Below are positions 42,926 to 53,815 of a stretch of 64,000 bases of DNA, in pieces. Each line of letters starts with the position of its first letter. The stretch's first letter is position 1. A model generated the notes under the pieces. That model searched no databases. It was not told where the DNA came from and saw only the letters and a list, made by a program, of their open reading frames with translations. Made by a program: the position numbers and the translations under genes. This DNA is from Flavobacterium sp. 9R (GTDB taxonomy: Bacteria; Bacteroidota; Bacteroidia; Flavobacteriales; Flavobacteriaceae): assembly GCF_902506345.1 (NCBI RefSeq), contig NZ_LR733413.1, positions 378,531 through 442,530 on the forward strand, given 5' to 3'.

Positions 42926-45346
42926 TTGAAAGTTTTAAATAAATTTTACCCGCACGCATTAGCTATTCTAGGTTTTGTAGTTATTTCTTTAATTTATTTT
43001 TATCCTGTTCTACAAGGAAAACAAATCTTCCAGTCCGATATCGCTCAGTTTACTGGGATGGCCAAAGAACAAAACGACTTTAGAGCCATTGAACATCAAG
43101 AACCTTATTGGACAAATTCTGCTTTTGGAGGAATGCCTACCTATCAATTAGGAGCAAAATACCCTCACGATTACATCGGTGCTCTAGATGATGCTATCCG
43201 ATTCTTACCTCGACCAGCCGATTATTTATTCTTATACTTTTTAGGATTCTATGGTCTTTTATTGGTATTGAAAATCGATCCGTTAAAAGCTTTTTTTGGT
43301 GCGATTGCCTTTGGTTTTTCTACATATTTGATTATTATTTTAGGAGTGGGGCACAATGCCAAAGCCCACGCAATTGGGTATATGCCTATGGTAATTGCAG
43401 GTTTTATACTTGTTTTTCAGCGTAAATATATTCTAGGTGGCTTGGTTACGTTGTTTGCCACAGCTCTAGAAATTAATGCGAATCACTTTCAAATGACCTA
43501 TTATTTGTTGTTGCTTTTGTTGATTTTGGTAGGGTATTATTCGTATCAAGCCATCAAAGAGAAACAATATAAAGACCTTGGCAAAAGCTTTGCAATATTA
43601 GCTATTGCAGGAATTTTGGCTATTGGAGCAAATGCTACCAATTTACTAGCTACTTCTGAATATGCTGCTTTTAGTACTCGTGGGAAAAGTGAATTGACAT
43701 TTAATCCAGACGGTTCAAAGAAAACGGAAGACATCGCCTTGTCTCGCGAATACATTACAGAATACAGTTATGGTATTATGGAGAGTTTCAATTTGATTGC
43801 TCCAAGACTCTTTGGTGGTTCGAATAGTGAAGCTCTTGGGAAAGATAGTGCTATGTTTGAATTTATGGTGGGTCAAGGTGTTCCTGAAGATCAAGCTGCC
43901 GATTTTGCAAATGGATTACCAACGTATTGGGGAGATCAACCAATTGTAGCTGCTCCAGCTTATATTGGAGTTGTGGTTTTCTTTTTGGCGGTTTTAGCAT
44001 TATTTATAGACAAAAGGAAAATTAAATATGTATTCTTTGGAGGCGCTATGTTTGCGTTAGTCTTGTCTTGGGGAAAAAACTTTTCTTTATTGACAGATTT
44101 CTTCATTGATTACGTTCCGATGTATGATAAGTTTAGAGCCGTTTCGTCTATTCAGGTCATTCTGGAATTATGTTTCCCAGTATTAGCCATTATGGGATTA
44201 CAATCCTTTTTTACTCTAGAAAGGCCACAACAAACTAAAGGAATTTTGCATACAGCATTATTTGGTTTAGGCGTTATGCTCATTCTTTTTGTAAGCAAAG
44301 GTGCTTGGAGTTATGCTGGTAGCAACGATGGATTGTATTTGCAAAACTATGGTCCGGGATTTGTAGACGCATTAAAAGCAGATCGTATGAGTTTATACAC
44401 GGCCGATTTGTTACGCTCTTCCTTTTTTATAATCGTTATCGCTGCAATTTTGTGGTTGTATACCCAAAAGCGTTTGGCACAAAATACCGCTATAATTGTT
44501 GTTGGCGTTTTGATGATTTTTGATCTTTTCTTCGTGGATAAAAAATATGTTTCAGGAAAAGATTTTATGAATGGTAGAGAAGTGGCAGCTCCATTTCAAG
44601 AAACTCCTGCTGATATTCAAATTTTGAGAGACCCTTCTAATTACAGGGTTTTTGAGGTAAGTGGGAATTTATCAAGCGCAAGGGCTTCATACTTTCATAA
44701 ATCTTTGGGAGGTTATCACGCGGCTAAGCCTAGAAGAATTCAGCAGTTATTCGATTATCAAATCGCTAAAAATAATATTGAGGTTTTAGATTTTTTAAAT
44801 GTAAAATACATCATTCAAACCGATAAAGAAGGCAAAGAATTCCCAACCGTTAATCCTAATGCCAATGGAAACGCTTGGTTTGTAAGTCAAATAATAACAG
44901 TTTCTTCTGCCGATGAAGAAATGAAAGCTTTGGATAAATTCGATTCTAAAAATGTGGCAATTGTCAATACAAAAGAGTTTGCCATTCAAAATAAAAGCTT
45001 TGTAAAAGATACTTCAGCGGTAATTACTTTGGATGCCTACAAACCGAATCATCTAACGTATACTTCAACTAATGCTAATGCTGGTTTAGCGCTGTTTTCT
45101 GAAATGTATTATGCTAAAGGTTGGAAAGCCTACGTTGATGGCAAAGAAACCCCAATTTTCAGAGCAGATTATGTATTGAGAGCTATTGATATTCCAGCGG
45201 GGAAACACAAAGTGGAATTCAAATTCGAGCCACAAGTGGTTCAAACAGGAAGTCTCATAGCCTTGGTTAGTTCTATTGGAATGCTATTGCTTTTGGTAGG
45301 AGGGATATATGTAGAGCGAAAAAAAGCTACCAATAAGGGAAAGTAA
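42926..45346 (+). CDS. YfhO-family multi-pass membrane protein
   Basis: 806 residues. It has about 12 transmembrane segments in a GT-C-like arrangement, with an early periplasmic loop (FQSDIAQFTGMAKEQNDFRA, EPYWTNSAFGGMPTY) that carries the acidic residues typical of the fold. A soluble C-terminal part (about 540-780, VFEVSGNLSSARASYFHKSL) precedes a last membrane segment. YfhO proteins are implicated in glycosylation of cell-wall polymers or lipoproteins. The start is TTG at 42926: no in-frame ATG lies nearby and the residues after it (KVLNKFYPHALAILGF) match the expected N-terminus. Genes downstream are for glycan assembly. Confidence 0.88.
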   Translation: MKVLNKFYPHALAILGFVVISLIYFYPVLQGKQIFQSDIAQFTGMAKEQNDFRAIEHQEPYWTNSAFGGMPTYQLGAKYPHDYIGALDDAIRFLPRPADYLFLYFLGFYGLLLVLKIDPLKAFFGAIAFGFSTYLIIILGVGHNAKAHAIGYMPMVIAGFILVFQRKYILGGLVTLFATALEINANHFQMTYYLLLLLLILVGYYSYQAIKEKQYKDLGKSFAILAIAGILAIGANATNLLATSEYAAFSTRGKSELTFNPDGSKKTEDIALSREYITEYSYGIMESFNLIAPRLFGGSNSEALGKDSAMFEFMVGQGVPEDQAADFANGLPTYWGDQPIVAAPAYIGVVVFFLAVLALFIDKRKIKYVFFGGAMFALVLSWGKNFSLLTDFFIDYVPMYDKFRAVSSIQVILELCFPVLAIMGLQSFFTLERPQQTKGILHTALFGLGVMLILFVSKGAWSYAGSNDGLYLQNYGPGFVDALKADRMSLYTADLLRSSFFIIVIAAILWLYTQKRLAQNTAIIVVGVLMIFDLFFVDKKYVSGKDFMNGREVAAPFQETPADIQILRDPSNYRVFEVSGNLSSARASYFHKSLGGYHAAKPRRIQQLFDYQIAKNNIEVLDFLNVKYIIQTDKEGKEFPTVNPNANGNAWFVSQIITVSSADEEMKALDKFDSKNVAIVNTKEFAIQNKSFVKDTSAVITLDAYKPNHLTYTSTNANAGLALFSEMYYAKGWKAYVDGKETPIFRADYVLRAIDIPAGKHKVEFKFEPQVVQTGSLIALVSSIGMLLLLVGGIYVERKKATNKGK

Positions 45347-45373
45347 TTGTATTGAAAAATTGAAATTGATTTG

Positions 45374-46699
45374 ATGGATAAATCATTAGGAATTTCCCCT
45401 TTGGGGACAAGTGGGCGTAAACTCTTAATCATCACTTATTATTGGCCGCCAGCCGGTGGGCCTGGGGTGCAACGTTGGCTTAAGTTTGTGAAATATTTGC
45501 CAGATTTTGATATACAGCCCATTGTTTATATTCCAGAAAATCCAACCTATCCAATAGTCGATGCTCATTTAGAAAAAGAAGTGTCGCAACAAGCTATTGT
45601 TTTAAGAAAAAGCATTTTTGAACCCTATCAATTGGCTTCTTTTTTTTCTAAAAATAAAACCAAAAAAATAAGTTCGGGAATCATTCCTAATCAAAAAAAA
45701 CAATCCTTTTTGGAAGCGTTTTTATTGTGGATACGTGGGAACTTATTCATTCCAGATGCCCGTGTTTTTTGGGTAAAACCTTCTGTGGCTTATTTAGAAA
45801 AATATATTGCTGAAAATAATATAGATACTATCGTTACTTCAGGTCCACCGCACAGTTTGCATTTAATTGGATTGGAGTTGCAGAAAAAAGTAAATGTAAA
45901 ATGGTTCGCCGATTTTCGTGACCCTTGGACGACTATTGGATATCACAAAGCCTTGCGTTTGTCTAGTTATGCTGCCAAAAAGCATAAAAAATTAGAACAT
46001 CAAGTGCTAAATGCCGCTGATACGATTATTGTAACTAGTAAAACGACTAAAACGGAGTTTCAAGCCATTACTTCAAAACCAATTGAAGTTATTACGAATG
46101 GGTATGACACTGAAAATGTGGCACCACAAACATTAGATACCAAATTCACTTTGGCACATATTGGTTCGTTTTTATCCGAACGCAATCCACTGATTCTTTG
46201 GGAAAGTTTAGTGGAGTTAGTTGCCGAAATCCCTGATTTTAAAAATCAGCTGGAGATTAAGTTGATGGGTGCTGTAAGTCAGGAAGTATTGGATACGATT
46301 ACGCGATTTGGACTGAACGACTATTTGAATAATTTGGGCTATGTACCACACGATGAAGCTGTAGCGCATCAACGTAAATCGCAGGTATTATTGTTAATCG
46401 AAATAGATTCAGAAGATACCAAAAGCATCATTCCGGGGAAACTTTTCGAATATATGGTTTCTGGAAGGCCAATTATCGCTATTGGACCCAAAGACTCTGA
46501 TTTTGCCGAGATTATCACTAGTACGAATACAGGAGTGTTTTTCGAATACGATAAAAAACAGCAATTGAAAGCGACCATTTTAGCCTACTATCAACAGTTT
46601 TTGGAAGGAAAATTGCAGTCGAATCCAGTAGGTTTGCAAAAATATTCCAGAAAAAGTTTAACCAAAGAATTAGCTACTCTTTTAACCTTAAAACAGTAA
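45374..46699 (+). CDS. Glycosyltransferase (GT-B fold, family 4-like)
   Basis: 441 residues from ATG at 45374. The Rossmann start KLLIITYYWPPAGGPGVQRW, WFADFRDPWTTIGYH and the C-terminal nucleotide-sugar site (SIIPGKLFEYMVSGRPIIAI) identify it. It probably adds a sugar to a surface glycan on the cytoplasmic side. Before the conserved start lies an N-terminal stretch, MDKSLGISPLGTSGR, encoded by CCCCTTTGGGGACAAGTGGG, unlike the surrounding codon use. That stretch could be a recent insertion or a repeat fragment. The following flippase gene is 51 bases downstream. Confidence 0.88.
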   Translation: MDKSLGISPLGTSGRKLLIITYYWPPAGGPGVQRWLKFVKYLPDFDIQPIVYIPENPTYPIVDAHLEKEVSQQAIVLRKSIFEPYQLASFFSKNKTKKISSGIIPNQKKQSFLEAFLLWIRGNLFIPDARVFWVKPSVAYLEKYIAENNIDTIVTSGPPHSLHLIGLELQKKVNVKWFADFRDPWTTIGYHKALRLSSYAAKKHKKLEHQVLNAADTIIVTSKTTKTEFQAITSKPIEVITNGYDTENVAPQTLDTKFTLAHIGSFLSERNPLILWESLVELVAEIPDFKNQLEIKLMGAVSQEVLDTITRFGLNDYLNNLGYVPHDEAVAHQRKSQVLLLIEIDSEDTKSIIPGKLFEYMVSGRPIIAIGPKDSDFAEIITSTNTGVFFEYDKKQQLKATILAYYQQFLEGKLQSNPVGLQKYSRKSLTKELATLLTLKQ

Positions 46700-46746
46700 C
46701 TTCAAACCTCTAACTTCAAACCTCTAACTTCTAAATTCTACCTTCG
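46698..46746 (+). repeat. Heptanucleotide tandem repeat at glycosyltransferase stop
   Basis: Units AACTTCA, AACCTCT, AACTTCA, AACCTCT, AACTTCT, AAATTCT, ACCTTCG in register. It begins inside the stop TAA (46697-46699) and runs to within four bases of the next ATG. Confidence 0.8.
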
Positions 46747-46750
46747 AATA

Positions 46751-48220
46751 ATGGGCATTGTTTTAAATCAATCACTAAAAAACACTATAATAACTTACAT
46801 CGGTTTTGGAATAGGCGGGATAAGTACCTTGTTTTTATTTCCACCTATTTTGGGTAAAACCTATTATGGTTTATCTAATTATATTTTGTCCTGTGCCAAT
46901 GTATTGATGCCTTTATTCGCTATTGGAATGCAAAACACCTTGGTAAAATTTTATTCGCAGTGCAAAACCGAAGACGAGAGAAATCAGTTTTTGTCTTTTA
47001 CTGTTTTGTTTCCATTGCTTTTCAGTATTCCACTGCTTTTGATTGGTTTGTTTTTCTATGATGAAATTTTATTTTTTGTTACCAAAAAGAATCCAATTGT
47101 AAAAGATTTTATTTGGATGATTCCTCTTGTAGGATTATCTATGGCATATTTCGAAATATTTTATGCTTGGGCAAGAGTACATATGCATTCTGTCTTTGGA
47201 AATTTTATCAAAGAGGTTGCTTTACGACTATTTTCATTGCTAGCCCTTTTGGCTATGTATTTTAAGTTGATTACAGCGGTACAGTTTATCTATCTTACGG
47301 CGGGGATTTATTTTATAGCTTTTTTGGTCACTATGTTTTATGCCTTCCGAATCAAAAAGCCTGTTTTTCAATGGGTAGTTCCAGCACACGTAAAAGGAAT
47401 TATAGAGTATTCGTTCTACATTATTTTATCTGGAAGTGTTGCGAATTTGCTACTTGACGGAGATAAAATTATGTTGAATCAGTATCTAGACATTGGGGCT
47501 ATTGGAATTTATTCGGTAGCAACGTTTATTGCTTTAGTGATTTCAGTACCAAGTCGCGCTATGCATCAAATTGTGTATCCAATTACAGCCAAATTAATGC
47601 ACGATAACAAATACGACGAGTTGAATGTCTTGTACAAAAAAACGTCTATAAATCTACAAATGGTGGGCGGATTCGTAATGCTGTGCATTTTTGTCAACAT
47701 CAATCAGTTGTATGAATTGTTGCCCCAAGAATATGCGGGCGGAATTATGGTCGTTTTTATGATTGGAATCTCTAAATACTTCGATTTGATTTTAGGAAAC
47801 AATAATGCCATTATTTTCAACTCCAAATACTACCGTATGGTGCTGTTTTTGGGAGTAATGTTAGCCGTGTTAACCTTTTTACTCAATTGGATTTTTATTC
47901 CTTTATATGGCATAATTGGCTCTGCATTTGCTACTTTGTTGTCAATTACTGCGTACAGTATAGCCAAATTGTATTTTGTTGTCAATCGTATGCATTTATA
48001 TCCTTTTAGCAAACCAACCTTAGTGTCTTTGGGAGTTACGTTGGCAATTTTTCTGCTTTTTTACTTTTGGCAATTTCCATTTCATCCTTTAATCGGCATT
48101 ACGTTAAAATCGATTTTGCTAACCGTGGTGTATGTTTATGCAAACTATAAAATGGTTATTTCTCCCGAAATCAATCAGGCTATCGATACGCTCTTTATTA
48201 AATTAAAAATAAAAAAATAG
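46751..48220 (+). CDS. Polysaccharide flippase (MOP/Wzx-type)
   Basis: 489 residues with about 12-14 transmembrane segments and the MOP-superfamily pattern: N-terminal NQSLKNTIITYIGFGIGGIS, a central loop EYSFYIILSGSVANLLLDGD, and KIMLNQYLDIGAIGIYSVAT, typical of polysaccharide exporters. It likely moves a lipid-linked glycan across the inner membrane, in step with the glycosyltransferase and YfhO upstream. The glycan is unknown. Repeat copy F follows. Confidence 0.9.
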   Translation: MGIVLNQSLKNTIITYIGFGIGGISTLFLFPPILGKTYYGLSNYILSCANVLMPLFAIGMQNTLVKFYSQCKTEDERNQFLSFTVLFPLLFSIPLLLIGLFFYDEILFFVTKKNPIVKDFIWMIPLVGLSMAYFEIFYAWARVHMHSVFGNFIKEVALRLFSLLALLAMYFKLITAVQFIYLTAGIYFIAFLVTMFYAFRIKKPVFQWVVPAHVKGIIEYSFYIILSGSVANLLLDGDKIMLNQYLDIGAIGIYSVATFIALVISVPSRAMHQIVYPITAKLMHDNKYDELNVLYKKTSINLQMVGGFVMLCIFVNINQLYELLPQEYAGGIMVVFMIGISKYFDLILGNNNAIIFNSKYYRMVLFLGVMLAVLTFLLNWIFIPLYGIIGSAFATLLSITAYSIAKLYFVVNRMHLYPFSKPTLVSLGVTLAIFLLFYFWQFPFHPLIGITLKSILLTVVYVYANYKMVISPEINQAIDTLFIKLKIKK

Positions 48221-48312
48221 CACATACTTGTCTTAAATAGAGGAGATTCTGTTAAAAGTATACTGTTTTGTCTTTATATTTGTTAAGCTAATTTTCAGAT
48301 AAATAATGTTTA

Positions 48313-48413
48313 GGAGCAGTGATTAGAAGCGTTTTTGGTCACATCGTCCCGCCATCCGCTATATCTTTGCTTCTTAAAGAAAAAAGCAAAGGATGCCGCT
48401 GCTGTCGGGGCTA
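48313..48413 (-). repeat. Dispersed hairpin repeat, copy F
   Basis: Read on the minus strand: TAGCCCCGACAGCAGCGGCA, then a hairpin with outer helix CTTTGCTT/AAGCAAAG (48365-48372 with 48384-48391), ATATAGCGGATGGCGGGACG, and end CACTGCTCCTA. It lies between the flippase and MscS genes in a 268-base gap with nothing else visible. Confidence 0.9.
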
Positions 48414-48488
48414 AAAGGAAGCATTTAGCTTTCTTGCTTTCATTACAAAGAAATCAATAGCTTATTTTAATAAATACAGTCATCTTCT

Positions 48489-50180
48489 ATGATTCACTTG
48501 AAAGCTTTTAGAATTCTATTAATTTCATTGACCTTAACCTCTGTTTTGTGGGCGCAAAAACAACAAGTAAAGCCCGTTGTAACCACTCCAAAAGTTACTG
48601 ATTCAGTGAATGTGGTTACTTTTAAGGATAGTTATCCAGTAGCACCTTTTCAGGATACCTTGTTTTTTATTCATAATAAAATAGGAGGGTTTTCTCCCGA
48701 GAAACGAGCCAAAGCAATTGCTGACAGAATCCGACAAATTTACAGCGACCCTTTGTTCGAAGCCGATTCCCTAAAAATTGTTCCAGCCGATATTACGCTT
48801 GATATCGTTTACAAAGAAGCCTTTATTATTATGTCTATCACCACGGTAGATGCCAAAACTGTTGGTAAAGACAGTCAATCTTTGGCGCAGCAAAATATTG
48901 GAATCATTTCCAAAGCTATCGTAAAAGAAAAAGAAAATAACGCCCCAGTCAAATGGATCAAACGCATAGCGCTAGAACTTCTTTTTATAGGATGTATTGC
49001 TTTACTCTTGTTTGGTATAAACGTTGTTTTTCGAAAGTTTAAATATTTCCTAATCCGAAATGATGAAAAATATTTCAAAGGCATTTTAATCAAGAATTTT
49101 CACATTTTATCACCAGCCAACCAGCTCTATTTTACGTTGCGAATCATTGGAATCATTCGTACCATAGTTTTTATTTTTATAATATATCTCTCGTTACCCT
49201 TGCTTTTTAGCGTTTTTCCATCAACTGTGGGGTATACAACGACGCTGATTCATTGGATTATGAAACCTGCCAAGTTTGCTTTGGTAAGTTTTATTGATTT
49301 CTTGCCTAATTTATTTTCTATTATCGTAATTGTTGTTTTGTTTCATTATGCCTTAAAAATAGTGAAGTATTTTGTAGATGAAATTCAAAAAGAAAACATC
49401 AATATCGATGGATTTTATAGCGATTGGGCTAAACCGACATTTAATATCATAAGAGTATTGCTGTATGCTTTTATGTTAGTGATTCTTTTTCCATACTTGC
49501 CAGGTTCAAATTCGCCTATTTTCAAAGGAGTTACCGTCTTTGTTGGTATCTTGTTTTCTATTGGCTCTTCGAATGCAATTGCCAATATGGTAGCTGGATT
49601 AGTAATTACTTATATGCGACCTTTCAAGATTGGTGATTTTATCAAAATTGGCGAGGTTAGTGGTTCTGTAATTGAAAAAACAGCTCTTGTCACCCGAATT
49701 AGAACTCCTAAAATGGAAGATATAACTATTCCTAATGCGACGGTTTTGTCGAGTTCATCTATAAATTTCTCTGCTAATACCAGAACTAATACCAATGGAT
49801 TAGTGATTCATTCCACAGTAACGATTGGTTATGATGTACCTTGGCGTGAAGTGCATAAAGCCCTAATTGAAGCAGCAAATCGTACAGACTTGATTGAGAA
49901 AGAACCCAAACCATTTGTATTACAAACCAGTTTAGATGATTTTTATGTATCGTATGAAATTAATGCTTACACCAAAGAAGCTACAAAGCAGCCACTTATC
50001 TACTCAAATTTGCATCAAAACATTCAGGATTGTTTTAATGAAGCGGGTATAGAAATTATGTCACCACATTATAAAGCATTGAGAGATGGGAATCATACGA
50101 CTATCCCAGAGTCTTACTTATCTAGAGATTATCAGCCGTCCGTTTTTCAGATAAGTAATGATTATAAAAATAAGAAATAG
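48489..50180 (+). CDS. MscS-family mechanosensitive channel
   Basis: 563 residues. Signal peptide (LISLTLTSVLWAQ), then a periplasmic domain (about 25-150), several transmembrane segments (about 158-180, 215-245, 268-295, 320-345) and the MscS pore and beta domain (GSSNAIANMVAGLVITYMRP, FKIGDFIKIGEVSGSVIEKT, ITIPNATVLSS). The channel opens under membrane tension and protects from osmotic downshock. The enlarged N-terminus is common in Bacteroidota. No partner gene is needed. Confidence 0.92.
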   Translation: MIHLKAFRILLISLTLTSVLWAQKQQVKPVVTTPKVTDSVNVVTFKDSYPVAPFQDTLFFIHNKIGGFSPEKRAKAIADRIRQIYSDPLFEADSLKIVPADITLDIVYKEAFIIMSITTVDAKTVGKDSQSLAQQNIGIISKAIVKEKENNAPVKWIKRIALELLFIGCIALLLFGINVVFRKFKYFLIRNDEKYFKGILIKNFHILSPANQLYFTLRIIGIIRTIVFIFIIYLSLPLLFSVFPSTVGYTTTLIHWIMKPAKFALVSFIDFLPNLFSIIVIVVLFHYALKIVKYFVDEIQKENINIDGFYSDWAKPTFNIIRVLLYAFMLVILFPYLPGSNSPIFKGVTVFVGILFSIGSSNAIANMVAGLVITYMRPFKIGDFIKIGEVSGSVIEKTALVTRIRTPKMEDITIPNATVLSSSSINFSANTRTNTNGLVIHSTVTIGYDVPWREVHKALIEAANRTDLIEKEPKPFVLQTSLDDFYVSYEINAYTKEATKQPLIYSNLHQNIQDCFNEAGIEIMSPHYKALRDGNHTTIPESYLSRDYQPSVFQISNDYKNKK

Positions 50181-50427
50181 TTTAAATAAAGTTTAAGACT
50201 TTATTCTCTTCGAGTTACTTTTATCGGATTTTATTGCTGTTTATCTAATTTTTAAATTTATCAATTTGTATAAAGTGTTGATTTATAGTATTTTATGTTT
50301 TTTAATACTCTGTAATTTCAAATATCACTAAAAGTGGGTATTGTGCATGCTTTTTAACTAAGTTAAATTTGTGAAAAATTAATATCTAATTATTGAAATG
50401 GATTTTAATCTTTAAAACCAAAAAAGC

Positions 50428-50724
50428 ATGAAAAATAACCAACCATTGAACCAAGAAGATTTAACCATATTTACAAAATCTATTAATTCTAAATTAGAAG
50501 AAGGATTTATCTTAGAAGAGCGTAATGATGCATTGCCTTTCGCTGTTTTATCTAAAAAACCACAAAGGGTAAATCACAAATTAAACTTTAAATTATCTTG
50601 TATTACTTTAGGGATTTGGTCTATTGTCTGGCTTTATTTGAGCCATATTTCAAAGGCTAAAAAGATAGTTGTTGGCCTAGATGAAGAAGGAAATGTATTT
50701 CAAGAAAATTGCTATATGGGTTAG
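50428..50724 (+). CDS. Small membrane protein of unknown function
   Basis: 98 residues. A soluble N-terminal half (MKNNQPLNQEDLTIFTKSIN, FILEERNDALPFAVLSKKP) is followed by one transmembrane segment (LSCITLGIWSIVWLYLSHIS) and a short charged tail (KIVVGLDEEGNVFQENC). It could sit in the membrane with the first half in the cytoplasm. I recognise no family. The 247 bases before it are AT-rich with no clear element. A terminator follows. Confidence 0.7.
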   Translation: MKNNQPLNQEDLTIFTKSINSKLEEGFILEERNDALPFAVLSKKPQRVNHKLNFKLSCITLGIWSIVWLYLSHISKAKKIVVGLDEEGNVFQENCYMG

Positions 50725-50750
50725 ATTTAGTTAATTCCTTAATAAAAGTT

Positions 50751-50797
50751 AGCCACGAATTCTAGTATTTTATTACTTGATTCGTGGCTGTTTTTTT
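50751..50797. terminator. Terminator between the small membrane protein and uvrA
   Basis: AGCCACGAAT (50751-50760) pairs with ATTCGTGGCT (50780-50789), with an inner AGTA/TACT helix, then G and seven T. Confidence 0.85.
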
Positions 50798-50815
50798 GAG
50801 TACCTCTTTAGTTTA

Positions 50816-53623
50816 CTATAGTTTCTCTTTTAGGTATTTTGCTGTTACAGATTTTTTATTTTTAACGACTTCTTCAGGTGTTCCCACAGCTAAAACTTTT
50901 CCTCCATTTTGCCCACCTTCTGGACCTAAATCAATAATCCAATCGGCACATTTTATTAAATCCAAATTGTGTTCGATGACAAGTATAGAATGCCCTTTTT
51001 CTATTAAAGCGTCAAAAGAAGCTAATAATTTTTTGATATCGTGAAAATGAAGACCTGTGGTTGGTTCATCAAAAACAAACAAGGCTTTTTCTTTGGTAGC
51101 TCCTTTAACTAAAAATGAGGCTAATTTTATACGTTGTGCTTCTCCACCGGATAAAGTTGAAGAGGATTGTCCTAACTGTACATACCCCAAACCAACATCC
51201 TGTAAAGGTTGTAGTTTTTGAATAATTTTATTTTGTTTATGTTTTGTAAAAAAAACAATGGCATCATCAATTGTCATTGTAAGTATATCGTGAATGTTCT
51301 TTTCTTCAAAGGTAACTTCTAAAATTTCTTTTTTGAATCGTTTCCCATTACAAGTTTCACAAGGTAATTGCACATCAGCCATAAAAACCATTTCTACGTT
51401 GATGGTTCCTTCACCTTTACAAGTTTCACATCGACCACCATCTACATTGAAAGAAAAATGTTTGGCTTGGTATCCTCTAACTTTTGATAATTTTTCTTTT
51501 GCAAATACATCTCGAATGTCATCATAAGCCTTGATATACGTTACAGGGTTAGAACGGGAGCTTCTTCCGATAGGGTTTTGATCAACATATTCGATATGTT
51601 TAATATGAGAAAAGGAACCTTTCATTTCTGAAAATTGCCCTGCTTTTTCACCAATGTTTTCTAGCTTTTTTTGCATAGCAGGAAACAAAATCTTTTTGAT
51701 TAAAGTACTTTTTCCACTTCCAGATACGCCTGTAATAACGGTAAGTACATCTAATGGAAAGATGACATCTATATTTTGCAGGTTGTTTTCCCTTGCTCCA
51801 ATTATTTCTATGAAATTCTTGTAAGTACGTCTTTTTTTAGGAGTTGCAATAGTTTTGATACCACTTAAATAATTAGCTGTCAACGAATCTGTTTTGAGGA
51901 TTTCAGCATATGTTCCTTGTGCTGCTAAGCTTCCACCTAATGTTCCTGCTTCAGGACCAATATCAATAATCATATCGGCAGCTTTCATAATGTCTTCATC
52001 ATGTTCTACCACGATTACTGTATTTCCTAAATCTCGTAATGAAAGTAATACATTAATTAAGCGTTCAGTATCTTTGGGATGCAAGCCTATACTGGGTTCA
52101 TCTAAAATATACATAGACCCTACTAAACTGCTGCCAAGAGATGTAGCTAAGTTAATACGTTGTGATTCTCCACCTGATAAAGTTGACGAGTTTCTATTTA
52201 AGGTCAAATAATCCAATCCTACTTCGGTCAAAAAAGACAATCTATTATTAATTTCAATCAATAAACGTTTTGCTATTTGTTTTTCATATTCATCCAATTG
52301 AATTTCTTTAAAGAAATCGACTAGATTTTTTATTGGTAAATCTACAAGATCAGACACTGTCTTGTGGTTTATCTTAACATAGGATGCTTCTGGGCGAAGA
52401 CGTTTCCCTTTGCATGTAGGGCATTTGGTTTTGCCTCTATAACGAGAAAGCATCACTCTGTTTTGAATTTTATAATTTTTTTCTTCTAATTCTTTGAAAA
52501 AATCATTAAGCCCCTGAAAATATTGATTACCAGTCCATAATAACTCTTTTTGTTCTTCGCTGAGTTGAAAATAAGGTTTGTGAATTGGAAAATCAAATTT
52601 GTATGCGGTTTTGACTAATTCATCTCTAAACCAACTCATACTTTCTCCTCGCCAAGGGTAAATGGCATTTTCAAAAATAGAAAGTGTGGTGTTAGGAATA
52701 ACAAGTTCTGAATCTATTCCGATAATGTTTCCGTAACCTTCACAAGAGGGACAAGCGCCATAGGGATTATTAAAGCTAAATAAGTGAACGTTTGGTTCTA
52801 AAAAGGAAATACCATCCAGTTCAAAATTATTAGAAAAGCTAAAACGATTATTTTGGTTAAGTTCTTGTAAAAAACATTCCCCTTTTCCTTCGTAAAAAGC
52901 CGTTTGAATCGCATCTGCCAATCGATTGTAAAACTCTTCTTCATTCTTTACTACAATCCTGTCAATGATAAGTTCGATGGTTAATTTTTCTAACTCTTTC
53001 TCTTTTTTGTCGGCAATAGAAGTAATGAAATCGTCTAAACGAAGCATTTCATGATCGACTAGCACTCTTGCAAAACCTTGTTGCTGAAGTATCTTTAATT
53101 TATCTTGCAGTTTTCGGCCTTCCTCTATATGTAGAGGTGCTAGGAGTAACCATTTACTGTCCAATGCTAATTCCTTAACACAATTAACCACATCGGTTAC
53201 TGTGTTTTTCTTTACTTCTTGACCAGAAATAGGAGAGTAGGTACGTCCAATTCGTGCATACAACAACTTGATATAGTCATAGATTTCTGTTGAGGTACCT
53301 ACAGTTGAGCGTGCATTGGTTGTATTTACTTTTTGTTCAATTGCAATAGCGGGAGCAATCCCTTTGATGTATTCTACTTTTGGTTTGTCTAATCTGCCCA
53401 AAAATTGTCTTGCATAAGAAGATAAACTTTCGACATAACGACGTTGTCCTTCTGCATAAAGCGTATCAAAAGCCAAACTTGACTTTCCGGAGCCAGATAG
53501 TCCTGTAATTACAACCAATTTGTTTCTTGGAATTACAACATCCACGTTTTTTAGGTTGTGAACCTGAGCACCTTTAATGATGATATTTTGCTTTGGGTCA
53601 ATAGTAGAAAGTTCAATCGGCAT
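50816..53623 (-). CDS. uvrA: Excinuclease ABC subunit UvrA
   Basis: 935 residues from ATG at 53623 ([20 protein letters not shown]), close to the family norm. Two ABC ATPase halves: Walker [10 protein letters not shown] and GVSGSGKST, signatures LSGGESQRI and LSGGEAQRI, and Walker B regions. Zinc-binding CxxC pairs ([32 protein letters not shown]) are present. UvrA scans DNA for bulky damage with UvrB in nucleotide-excision repair. The 21-residue extension to 53686 includes the promoter box and is rejected. Confidence 0.97.
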   Translation of the reverse strand: MPIELSTIDPKQNIIIKGAQVHNLKNVDVVIPRNKLVVITGLSGSGKSSLAFDTLYAEGQRRYVESLSSYARQFLGRLDKPKVEYIKGIAPAIAIEQKVNTTNARSTVGTSTEIYDYIKLLYARIGRTYSPISGQEVKKNTVTDVVNCVKELALDSKWLLLAPLHIEEGRKLQDKLKILQQQGFARVLVDHEMLRLDDFITSIADKKEKELEKLTIELIIDRIVVKNEEEFYNRLADAIQTAFYEGKGECFLQELNQNNRFSFSNNFELDGISFLEPNVHLFSFNNPYGACPSCEGYGNIIGIDSELVIPNTTLSIFENAIYPWRGESMSWFRDELVKTAYKFDFPIHKPYFQLSEEQKELLWTGNQYFQGLNDFFKELEEKNYKIQNRVMLSRYRGKTKCPTCKGKRLRPEASYVKINHKTVSDLVDLPIKNLVDFFKEIQLDEYEKQIAKRLLIEINNRLSFLTEVGLDYLTLNRNSSTLSGGESQRINLATSLGSSLVGSMYILDEPSIGLHPKDTERLINVLLSLRDLGNTVIVVEHDEDIMKAADMIIDIGPEAGTLGGSLAAQGTYAEILKTDSLTANYLSGIKTIATPKKRRTYKNFIEIIGARENNLQNIDVIFPLDVLTVITGVSGSGKSTLIKKILFPAMQKKLENIGEKAGQFSEMKGSFSHIKHIEYVDQNPIGRSSRSNPVTYIKAYDDIRDVFAKEKLSKVRGYQAKHFSFNVDGGRCETCKGEGTINVEMVFMADVQLPCETCNGKRFKKEILEVTFEEKNIHDILTMTIDDAIVFFTKHKQNKIIQKLQPLQDVGLGYVQLGQSSSTLSGGEAQRIKLASFLVKGATKEKALFVFDEPTTGLHFHDIKKLLASFDALIEKGHSILVIEHNLDLIKCADWIIDLGPEGGQNGGKVLAVGTPEEVVKNKKSVTAKYLKEKL

Positions 53624-53640
53624 AGTAAAATGAATTTGCA

Positions 53641-53648
53641 CAAAAGTA
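53641..53648 (-). promoter_or_regulatory. TAnnTTTG box for uvrA
   Basis: TACTTTTG on the minus strand, followed by TGC, 17 bases from the ATG. Confidence 0.5.
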
Positions 53649-53815
53649 ATCAATTTTGCCCTGTTTGTTGAGGTTGAACGAATCACAATTTTTAGCCATA
53701 TTTGATTAAAAAAGGCGCTATGGTATTTGTTTTTTGTGTTGTGAATCTTTTGTTTCTGCTGATTTATTTAGAATTTATAATATTAAGTTATAGTTTTACA
53801 TAAATAATTTATCCT

